The notes under the pieces are model-generated. The model was not told the origin of the DNA. It worked only from the letters and a program-made list of their open reading frames with translations, and did not search any database. A stretch of 64,000 bases of DNA from RGIG4576 sp045656705 (GTDB lineage: Bacteria; Bacteroidota; Bacteroidia; Bacteroidales; Muribaculaceae): NCBI GenBank assembly GCA_045656705.1, contig JAZORR010000043.1, forward strand, positions 1-64,000. Direction: 5' to 3'. Numbering within the stretch: the stretch's first letter is position 1; the number at the start of each line of letters is the position of its first letter. A program made the translations under genes and the position numbers. Shown one piece after another: positions 35,072-41,154 of the stretch.

Positions 35072-35452
35072 TTAACCTCTAACAGCAATACATTCTATCT
35101 CAACGAGAGCATTTTTAGGTAAAGTCTTCACAGCAACTGCAGAGCGAGCAGGAGCTACGCCTTGGAAGAAGCTTGCATACACCTCGTTCATAGCAGCAAA
35201 ATCTGCCATATCAGCAAGGAATACTGTAGTCTTCACCACATTATCCATAGTAAGACCTACTTCGGCAAGAATATTCTTCATATTAGTAAGCGACTGGTGT
35301 GTCAATTCCTTGATACCACCTTCAGCAAACTCACCTGTTGCAGGGTTAACAGGCAACTGGCCTGATACAAACACCATTCCGTTAGCTTCAATAGCTTGAC
35401 TATAAGGACCGATGGCGGCAGGCGCGTTGTTTGTAGAGATTTGTTTCTTCAT
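35072..35452 (-). CDS. ridA: RidA family enamine/imine deaminase
   Basis: A 126-residue cytoplasmic protein that hydrolyses reactive enamines and imines from PLP enzymes. It begins MKKQISTNNAPAAIGPYSQAIEANGMVFVSGQLP and ends ARSAVAVKTLPKNALVEIECIAV; the conserved arginine is in APARSAV, with the glutamate in VEIECIA. The start at 35452 is fixed by this N-terminus and by the full promoter at 35527-35558; a longer frame to 35557 would begin at the promoter. Confidence 0.93.
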   Translation of the reverse strand: MKKQISTNNAPAAIGPYSQAIEANGMVFVSGQLPVNPATGEFAEGGIKELTHQSLTNMKNILAEVGLTMDNVVKTTVFLADMADFAAMNEVYASFFQGVAPARSAVAVKTLPKNALVEIECIAVRG

Positions 35453-35526
35453 ATCGTTTTTAATGTTATATTTAATAATTATTAACAGATTTAGAGTTGT
35501 TATTTTTAGAATCCAGAACCATTCAC

Positions 35527-35558
35527 CAAAGTTACACAGAATTTCCAAGATACGCAAA
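35527..35558 (-). promoter_or_regulatory. ridA promoter
   Basis: On the minus strand, TTTG (35555-35558), 20 bp, TAACTTTG (35527-35534): full consensus, giving a leader of about 70 nt. Confidence 0.75.
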
Positions 35559-35587
35559 GCAATAGGAAATCAATAATAAAAGAGGAT

Positions 35588-35621
35588 AAAAAAAGAGAAG
35601 CTAAGCATTAACTTAACTTCC
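35588..35621 (-). terminator. Terminator of the tRNA-Glu/rpsT unit
   Basis: On the minus strand the stem GAAGTTAAG/CTTAGCTTC (one G-U pair) is followed by TCTTTTTTT, just beyond the distal tRNA-Glu. Confidence 0.8.
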
Positions 35622-35628
35622 CTATTTG

Positions 35629-35700
35629 TAGCCCCTAGGAGAATCGAACTCCTCTTTCAAGAATGAAAATCTTGCGTCCTAACCGATAGACGAAGGGGCC
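35629..35700 (-). tRNA. tRNA-Glu (TTC), copy 1
   Basis: A 72-nt cloverleaf. The anticodon stem CAAGA/TCTTG holds the loop TTTTCAT with anticodon TTC; the T-arm is AGGAG-TTCGATT-CTCCT; the acceptor is GGCCCCT with AGGGGCT. CCA is not encoded. The sequence is identical to the copy at 36053-36124, with rpsT in between. Confidence 0.95.
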
Positions 35701-35758
35701 TCCTTCAAAATCAATCTCTTGCGAGGTCAATCTATTTCTTTGCTTAAAATCGCTTCTA

Positions 35759-36013
35759 TTAAGCCATCTTATTCACGTGTAGTGTAAGCTTTGACTTCAA
35801 GTTAGCAGCCTTATTCTTAGAGATTAAGCCCTTACCAGCGATCTTATCTAATAGCGAAATTACTTTAGGCAACTTCGCTGTTGCTTCAGCCTTATCAGTC
35901 AATGCACGGAAGCGACGAACTGCTGTACGAGTAGACTTTACATAAAAACGATTGTGAAGTCTTCTTGCCACTGTTTGGCGGATTCTCTTAATTGATGATT
36001 TGTGATTTGCCAT
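35759..36013 (-). CDS. rpsT: 30S ribosomal protein S20
   Basis: An 84-residue basic ribosomal protein, MANHKSSIKRIRQTVARRLHNR at the start and ending KSKLTLHVNKMA, that binds 16S rRNA early in 30S assembly. No promoter is seen in the 39 bp between it and the upstream tRNA-Glu, and none between the two tRNAs otherwise, so it is probably read from the promoter at 36152-36183 and released as mRNA by tRNA processing on both sides. Confidence 0.95.
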   Translation of the reverse strand: MANHKSSIKRIRQTVARRLHNRFYVKSTRTAVRRFRALTDKAEATAKLPKVISLLDKIAGKGLISKNKAANLKSKLTLHVNKMA

Positions 36014-36052
36014 TTTTTAAATCTTAAACTTTTAGTGCATTTTTATTTTTAG

Positions 36053-36124
36053 TAGCCCCTAGGAGAATCGAACTCCTCTTTCAAGAATGAAAATCTTGCG
36101 TCCTAACCGATAGACGAAGGGGCC
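36053..36124 (-). tRNA. tRNA-Glu (TTC), copy 2
   Basis: Identical over 72 nt to the copy at 35629-35700. It is the promoter-proximal member of the tRNA-Glu/rpsT/tRNA-Glu unit. Confidence 0.95.
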
Positions 36125-36151
36125 GTAACCGTTGCTTATCAAAAGCGAGTG

Positions 36152-36183
36152 CAAAGTTATGAACTTTTTTTTGAACCTCCAAA
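36152..36183 (-). promoter_or_regulatory. Promoter of the tRNA-Glu/rpsT/tRNA-Glu unit
   Basis: On the minus strand, TTTG (36180-36183), 20 bp, TAACTTTG (36152-36159): full consensus. The predicted start near 36148 lies about 24 bp before the tRNA. Confidence 0.8.
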
Positions 36184-36306
36184 TTTTTTGGAAACTTTTT
36201 TCAATTTTTGCGTTATTTTTTTCTTAACGCTTGCAAACATCGCATTTTTTCACGAATATTGCATAGTTTTTCGCTTTGCGAGTGCAAAGATAATAATAAA
36301 AATTGA

Positions 36307-37032
36307 ATGTACGAAAAAATTAACGGAATAGTTTTACACATTTTACGATATAGTGACAAAAACTCTATCGTGCATATCCTCACCGATAGGCGTGGGCGAA
36401 TGGCTTTTATGCTCCCCCAAGGCAACACCAAGAGTGCGCGAATGCGTAATGCTATGTTTATGCCACTATCAATAATAGAGTTTGAGGCGAAAATACTTCC
36501 AGGTCGCGATCTGCACACCTTCAGAGATGCAAGGCCAATAGTGTCACATAATAATATATATGCCGATCCTGTGAAGAATGCCATAGCAATGTTTGTGAGC
36601 GAACTTCTATCCCGTTCAATACAAGAGAGCGAGGAAAACACCCCGCTCTTCCGTTTTATCTCCACTTCCATCCAACTGCTCGACAGCATGGAAATGGGAG
36701 TGGCAAATTTCCATATATGGTTTCTATATAACCTTGGTGCATTCTTAGGTATTCAACCCGATACAGGCAGTTACCAAAAAGGATACTGGTTTGATATGAT
36801 AAACGGTGTGTTTACACGAGAATGCCCGTCACACAATCAATATCTGTCGCCAACCGAAGCTCCAGCCATAGTGATGCTATCGAGAATGACCTCACGCAAT
36901 CTTCACCATTTTCAATTTAACCGAGTGCAACGAGGAGAAATTCTCGACATCGCACTCAATTATTACAGAATACACAATTCTATGCTCGGCAATCTGCGTT
37001 CGCCTGAGATTTTGAAGCAATTATTTGTGTAG
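36307..37032 (+). CDS. recO: DNA repair protein RecO
   Basis: Recombination mediator of 241 residues that, with RecR, loads RecA on SSB-covered DNA. The N-terminal OB fold is seen in INGIVLHILRYSDKNSIVHILTDRRGRMAFMLPQG, followed by a helical domain. The usual zinc-cysteine set of many RecO proteins is not visible. It is convergent with the TPM gene, only 4 bp apart, and divergent from the tRNA-Glu promoter. Confidence 0.87.
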   Translation: MYEKINGIVLHILRYSDKNSIVHILTDRRGRMAFMLPQGNTKSARMRNAMFMPLSIIEFEAKILPGRDLHTFRDARPIVSHNNIYADPVKNAIAMFVSELLSRSIQESEENTPLFRFISTSIQLLDSMEMGVANFHIWFLYNLGAFLGIQPDTGSYQKGYWFDMINGVFTRECPSHNQYLSPTEAPAIVMLSRMTSRNLHHFQFNRVQRGEILDIALNYYRIHNSMLGNLRSPEILKQLFV

Positions 37033-37036
37033 GCGA

Positions 37037-37870
37037 TTACCAGCTACCACCGGCACCACCACCGCCGAATGAACCGCCACCAAAACCTCCGAAGCCTCCA
37101 AAGCCTCCACCACCGAATGAGCCACCTGAGCTGCGAGAACCACCACTGCCACCGAGCAAGCTACCAAGCAACACAGCCGTAGCCACATCGCCAGCATCAG
37201 GACCTCGACGAGTGCCTCCGAATGTGCCTGAATTTCCGTTGCGGTCGTTGTCTTTATCGTTATTATCTTTTAGAGCAAAAATAATACCGAAAACAATACA
37301 TATCGCCAACAACAATACTGTAATGCCACCTAAATCATCGGCTGAGTTTTCATATTCTTCGATAGAATACTCATTGGCAAGCACAGGCAAAATCACATTC
37401 AAAGCACGCACCACACCAGCATAGTATGAGTTTTGCTTAAATTCGGGTATCATCTCATTGTCGATGATGCGTCGGCAAGATGCATCAGGCAATGCGCCTT
37501 CCACTCCATAACTTGTGGCAATATATGCCTCGCCTCGAGTATCAGTTTTAGGCTTGATGAGAATCACAACACCATTATTATTTTTCTTACCACCTACGCC
37601 CCACTTTTCACCAAGTTCGAAGGCAAACTGAGACGCTTCCATACCACCAAGATCGGACACAGTGACAACAGTCACCTGATTGGAAGTACGTTTTGCAAAA
37701 CGAGCAAGTGTATCTTCCAACTCAAATATCTGCGAGCGAGAAAACACCCCAGCAAAGTCGTTTACCAATCGAGGAGGGTTAGGAGCATCCGGCACTTGAG
37801 CGTGCATCACCACAGACACACACAACAAAAGTGCCACTATCATCGATTTAAGTATATCAATCTTCTTCAT
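37037..37870 (-). CDS. TPM-domain (YgcG-like) protein with glycine-rich tail
   Basis: An exported protein of about 277 residues. Signal peptide: MKKIDILKSMIVALLLCVSVVMHAQ. The TPM (YgcG) domain (about 30-170) has LVNDFAGVFS, NQVTVVTVSDLGGM and AYIATSYGVEGALPDA. It is followed by a membrane helix (about 190-205, ITVLLLAICIVFGIIFAL) and a tail rich in Gly, Ser and Phe ending in GGSW. Such proteins are membrane-bound with the TPM domain outside; biochemical roles vary between family members. The start at ATG 37870 is preferred; ATG 37882 is possible. It overlaps the second TPM gene by 14 bp. Confidence 0.8.
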   Translation of the reverse strand: MKKIDILKSMIVALLLCVSVVMHAQVPDAPNPPRLVNDFAGVFSRSQIFELEDTLARFAKRTSNQVTVVTVSDLGGMEASQFAFELGEKWGVGGKKNNNGVVILIKPKTDTRGEAYIATSYGVEGALPDASCRRIIDNEMIPEFKQNSYYAGVVRALNVILPVLANEYSIEEYENSADDLGGITVLLLAICIVFGIIFALKDNNDKDNDRNGNSGTFGGTRRGPDAGDVATAVLLGSLLGGSGGSRSSGGSFGGGGFGGFGGFGGGSFGGGGAGGSW

Positions 37871-38300
37871 AAGAAATCTCATCACTTAATTCGTTCACAT
37901 CATCTTTCTGGTAAGGGAAATACTTAGAAAGATTTTCGCCAATAATCTTTATCACCTGACACAAACCTTCGGCAGGTTTCTTAGCACGAAGATATTCGGT
38001 AAGGATATCCTTTTCGCCAACCCAGAAATTCACGCCCACCTTATCGGTAATCCCCTTATCGCCAATAATTGCCAATTTTCTCGACTTGTAGGCAATATAA
38101 ATAAGCACACCATTGCAAGCATCGGTCTTATACATCTCGAGATTATTAAAGACCTCTACAGCACGCTCATATGGATTATCGAGTTTACAAGTAGGCTCGA
38201 TATGCACTCTCACCTCGCCCGATGTGCATTTCTCGGCAACGCCTATGGCTTCTACCACACGACGTTGCGAGTCTTTATCGAGAAACGAATCTAAAGCCAT
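37857..38300 (-). CDS. TPM-domain protein without signal peptide
   Basis: A 147-residue single TPM domain: IGVAEKCTSGEVRVHIEPTC, NGVLIYIAYKSRKLAIIGDKGI, ending with an acidic DELSDEISYEED. It lacks a signal peptide and a membrane segment, unlike its downstream neighbour, so it is predicted cytoplasmic or peripheral. It overlaps the next gene and lies 19 bp after lemA; the three form an operon often seen in bacteria, of unclear purpose. Confidence 0.8.
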   Translation of the reverse strand: MALDSFLDKDSQRRVVEAIGVAEKCTSGEVRVHIEPTCKLDNPYERAVEVFNNLEMYKTDACNGVLIYIAYKSRKLAIIGDKGITDKVGVNFWVGEKDILTEYLRAKKPAEGLCQVIKIIGENLSKYFPYQKDDVNELSDEISYEED

Positions 38301-38319
38301 AATCCAAGACTATTTTCGA

Positions 38320-38898
38320 TTAAAACTTCACTTCAGGAGCCTTTTGAGATGCAGCATCAGCTTCAAAATAACCCTTCTTTTCAAATCCAAACCAACCAGC
38401 ATAGATAGTAGTAGGAAACTTACGAATAGAAGTATTATATTCCTTTACAGCTTGATTAAACTTTTGGCGTTCGACAGTAATACGGTTTTCAGTGCCTTCG
38501 AGTTGTGCTTGAAGATCGCGGAAGTTTTCGTTAGCCTTCAATTCAGGATAGTTTTCGGTGATAGAAAGCAATTTACCAAGCGCTTGTTGCAATTCACCTT
38601 GCGCTTGTTGGAACTTCTTGATATTTTCTTCGGTAAGATCATCGGCATTCACAGTGATTTGAGTAGCCTTAGCACGAGCTTCCACCACACCCGAAAGAGT
38701 TTCTTGTTCGTGAGCAGCATAACCCTTCACCGTATTCACAAGGTTAGGAATAAGGTCGGCACGGCGTTGGTACACATTTTGCACTTGTCCCCAAGCACCA
38801 TCCACAGCTTCTTCTTTTTCAACCAACGAATTGTAATCACAGCTTGAAAGCGAAATAGCCATTACAAGGGCCACAATCGCAAAAAAAGTCTTTTTCAT
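38320..38898 (-). CDS. LemA family protein
   Basis: A 192-residue protein with an N-terminal hydrophobic segment ending in a lipobox-like SLSSC and a long helical bundle with the LemA signatures QVQNVYQRRADLIPNLVNTVKGYAAHE and FNQAVKEYNTSIRKFPTTI, plus GFEKKGYFEA. It is probably anchored at the inner membrane with the helical part outside. Function unknown. The start is ATG 38898; the frame's TTG two codons upstream is not preferred. Confidence 0.88.
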   Translation of the reverse strand: MKKTFFAIVALVMAISLSSCDYNSLVEKEEAVDGAWGQVQNVYQRRADLIPNLVNTVKGYAAHEQETLSGVVEARAKATQITVNADDLTEENIKKFQQAQGELQQALGKLLSITENYPELKANENFRDLQAQLEGTENRITVERQKFNQAVKEYNTSIRKFPTTIYAGWFGFEKKGYFEADAASQKAPEVKF

Positions 38899-39010
38899 AA
38901 TCAATTATTCTTTTATAGTTAATATTTCATATTTATCGTATGCGAAGATAAGAAAATTCCTGTAAATAAATCCCCAACTCTGCAAAATTGCAGCCAAATA
39001 GCCCAACACA

Positions 39011-39042
39011 TTTGCCAAAATCGCAGAAAAATTGTAATTTTG
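39011..39042 (+). promoter_or_regulatory. tRNA-Arg promoter
   Basis: TTTG (39011-39014), 20 bp, TAATTTTG (39035-39042): full consensus. A small hairpin (ATGGGA.../TCCCAT, about 39054-39076) lies in the leader before the tRNA. Confidence 0.75.
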
Positions 39043-39094
39043 CCTTAGGTTAAATGGGATTTGAGTAAATTCCCATAGAAGAAGAAACCGGTAT

Positions 39095-39166
39095 GCCTTT
39101 GTAGTTCAATGGATAGAATAAATCTCTCCTAAAGATTAGATTCGGGTTCGATTCCCGACGGAGGTA
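39095..39166 (+). tRNA. tRNA-Arg (CCT)
   Basis: A 72-nt cloverleaf: acceptor GCCTTTG with CGGAGGT (several G-U pairs), anticodon stem AATCT/AGATT with loop CTCCTAA (anticodon CCT), T-arm TCGGG-TTCGATT-CCCGA. CCA is not encoded. It marks the edge of the AT-rich cassette that follows. Confidence 0.92.
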
Positions 39167-39176
39167 CAAAACAAGA

Positions 39177-39203
39177 GGAGATGCATCGCGCAGGTGCATC
39201 TCC
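39177..39203 (+). terminator. Hairpin after tRNA-Arg
   Basis: A perfect 9-bp stem GGAGATGCA/TGCATCTCC, 10 bp past the tRNA. The following TTATAGTTT is a weak U-tract. It also lies beyond the end of the convergent HUH-like gene. Confidence 0.65.
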
Positions 39204-39248
39204 TTATAGTTTACACTTTCATCAAACTCTCTTTAATTCATAAAAGAC

Positions 39249-40031
39249 CTAAACTTTATAAACTTTTACTTCATTCTCATTCAACAAATTTCTATATTCA
39301 TCCTCAAATGAAATTCTTGTATGAAAATCTTCTTGAGATTTGATTTCCTTTATAACTCTTTCTGAATCATCCCATGACACTTCTTGTATAGCATACTCAT
39401 TATCCCACCCATCAAATTGAGGAAACAAAATAGAATCTTTAGCAAAAAGTGAAATTTCTTCTTTTATTTTTTCTACTATTTCACTAATTTTCTTCTTTGC
39501 CGAAACTTCCAACAAGATATGAATATGATTGGGCATACCATTAACCCCAATCAACTTACCTTTATAACTATTTACTACCCTTTGTATACATTTATACACA
39601 AATTCTTTATTATTAGCACTAAATACATTCGATTGATTCTTTGTTATTATAACAATATGTTGTTTAGGCTTAAAGAATTCACCTTCCAATTTAGAAATCT
39701 TCAATCTATATTTTTCTATTATCTTATAATCTGTTATTGATGATATTAGAAAATATTTATTTAAAATTTCTAACATCTTATCATCAGGAGACAAAATAAA
39801 TTGTTCTTCAACTCTTTTTTCAAGTTCATTATATTTTGGTCGCAACCTATCTACAACCATTTCTGCTTCCACCAAAGATTTATATCGAATTTCTGCTATA
39901 GCATTATATCCTCCTGATATATCTTTATCATAATGCCATCTTAAATTATTTGCACGCATAAAAGCAAATTGACATTCTTTAATAAATTCTATATTTGATT
40001 TTAGCTCATCTAAAGTCATGCCTATTTTCAT
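39249..40031 (-). CDS. Y1/HUH transposase-like protein lacking the catalytic tyrosine
   Basis: A 260-residue protein. The second half (about 120-255) resembles the IS200/REP-associated Y1 transposase domain: KQHIVIITKNQ, GKLIGVNGMPNHIHILLEV with the HUH motif His169-Ile-His171, and SQEDFHTRISFEDEYRNLL at the end. In that family the nucleophile is the Tyr of a YIxNQ helix; here the aligned stretch reads EIKSQ (Glu229), so strand cleavage by a tyrosine is not expected. The first 115 residues are extra, helical, and not recognised. It is AT-rich and overlaps the exonuclease gene by 4 bp (ATGA). It may be a domesticated DNA-binding protein. No flanking transposon ends are seen. Confidence 0.65.
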   Translation of the reverse strand: MKIGMTLDELKSNIEFIKECQFAFMRANNLRWHYDKDISGGYNAIAEIRYKSLVEAEMVVDRLRPKYNELEKRVEEQFILSPDDKMLEILNKYFLISSITDYKIIEKYRLKISKLEGEFFKPKQHIVIITKNQSNVFSANNKEFVYKCIQRVVNSYKGKLIGVNGMPNHIHILLEVSAKKKISEIVEKIKEEISLFAKDSILFPQFDGWDNEYAIQEVSWDDSERVIKEIKSQEDFHTRISFEDEYRNLLNENEVKVYKV

Positions 40032-40873
40032 TTAAGTAATTCAATTAATTCTTTTTCATAAATAACTCTTATAGAACAACCATCTGCTTGCAAATCCTCT
40101 ATTTTCTTAATCTTAGAAGGTCCAGCATCTTGTCCCATTATAACTATATTAGTTTTTTTTGATATTGCTGTATTTACATCTGCCCCTAAAGATTGAATGA
40201 GTTTTCCTAATTCATTACGATTAGGAAATTCTTTAAACACCCCAGTTATCACAACCTTCGCATGATAAAAAAGCGTACCTTTATTATCTATGTCTACATC
40301 TGGAAGCATATCAAGAGTAGCTCGCTCATATTTTCGATTTTCTATATTTTCATATATAGCCTTATAACCTCCAGTAAACACCTTAGTCATTTCCACTCCT
40401 TGCAATGCAAGAAAAACTTTTGCACAAGCTACAGCATCATCAAGAGCATCATGATGACAACCTATAACAATATTATATTTCTCACAACAATCTTTCAATG
40501 ACAAACCTGTCAATGCATAAGTACAATAATTATCTTGAGTATTTACACCTTGCAAGTCATAATAATCCATACATCGCTCAAAAACATTTATATCTACTGA
40601 TTTATTATGACACACAATTGGTAGGTCTCCGATAAAATCACATAGTGATGAGAATATTTGTTCAAAAGAAGGTGCATTCACAAGCATGTCAGCAGTTATC
40701 CCATGTATAAAAGTATTATTATGTTTTCTACCATCTGGAATAGGTTTAATTAAGGAATAGAATTTTTGTATTATACACCCATTAATAACACGAACCATTC
40801 CTATAGCACAAGCACTCGTATACTCTGCTGTAAATATCTCAAAATCAATAGCTACAAAATCCTTCACTTCCAT
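40028..40873 (-). CDS. DEDDh 3'-5' exonuclease fused to a BRCT domain
   Basis: A 281-residue protein. The N-terminal DnaQ/epsilon-like exonuclease (about 5-160) has the four-acid set: Asp10 and Glu12 in AIDFE, Asp94 in CHNKSVDINVFE, and His141/Asp146 in HHDALDDA. The C-terminal BRCT domain (about 203-280) has KVVITGVF, LGADVNTAISKKTNIVIMG and the closing LIELL. Such proteins act on DNA ends, with the BRCT part probably directing binding. It is AT-rich unlike its surroundings and is translationally coupled to the HUH-like gene, so the two products may work together. It begins 3 bp after the stop of a nucleotidyltransferase remnant. Confidence 0.85.
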   Translation of the reverse strand: MEVKDFVAIDFEIFTAEYTSACAIGMVRVINGCIIQKFYSLIKPIPDGRKHNNTFIHGITADMLVNAPSFEQIFSSLCDFIGDLPIVCHNKSVDINVFERCMDYYDLQGVNTQDNYCTYALTGLSLKDCCEKYNIVIGCHHDALDDAVACAKVFLALQGVEMTKVFTGGYKAIYENIENRKYERATLDMLPDVDIDNKGTLFYHAKVVITGVFKEFPNRNELGKLIQSLGADVNTAISKKTNIVIMGQDAGPSKIKKIEDLQADGCSIRVIYEKELIELLK

Positions 40874-40876
40874 TAT

Positions 40877-40999
40877 TTATTGCGTATTTTCCCAATCTGA
40901 ATCAGAACGTGCATCACCCCACGCCCGAGACCCATACAACCATACTTGAGCCTCAGAATCTATTCGTTGCCATTTTCTTTTATTTGCAACAAGAAGGGT
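40877..40999 (-). pseudogene. Remnant of a nucleotidyltransferase (MNT-type) gene
   Basis: The minus frame ending at TAA 40877-40879 translates to a stretch with VWLYGSRAWGDARSDSDWE, a strong match to the GSRARGDAR-SD-D active-site pattern of Pol-beta-like minimal nucleotidyltransferases. It stops nine residues after the second acidic pair region, where the family normally goes on for 60 or more residues, and upstream the frame closes at 41000-41002 without a start codon. It is therefore a fragment, possibly frameshifted at its 5' side. It directly precedes the exonuclease gene. Confidence 0.6.
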
Positions 41000-41094
41000 T
41001 TATATTCTTCTTTCAATTTATTCTTAGTCTTAATCTTTAACACCACAAAAATAATAAATTGTTTTATTATCAACAAATTTAGCAATAAAAACAA

Positions 41095-41125
41095 CGAAAG
41101 GCACTCCGATATGGAATGCCTTTCG
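41095..41125 (-). terminator. Terminator after secDF
   Basis: The stem CGAAAGGCA/TGCCTTTCG, extended by further pairs, lies 30 bp past the secDF stop. A T-rich stretch follows on the minus strand. Confidence 0.75.
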
Positions 41126-41154
41126 ACTTATATTAAGCAACCTATATTTCAGAA

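Noticed and set aside
37040..37160. Tandem DNA repeat at the end of the TPM gene
   Set aside because: The repeated CCACCGAA/CCTCC units encode the glycine-rich tail and are explained by protein composition.
39249..40031. Active IS200/IS605 insertion sequence
   Set aside because: The aligned tyrosine is missing, the N-terminal half is foreign to the family, the gene is coupled to another gene, and no subterminal palindromes were recognised.
39167..41094. Integrated element with attachment sites at tRNA-Arg
   Set aside because: No integrase gene and no copy of the tRNA 3' end at the far side (near 41000-41094) was found, so classical site-specific integration is not supported.
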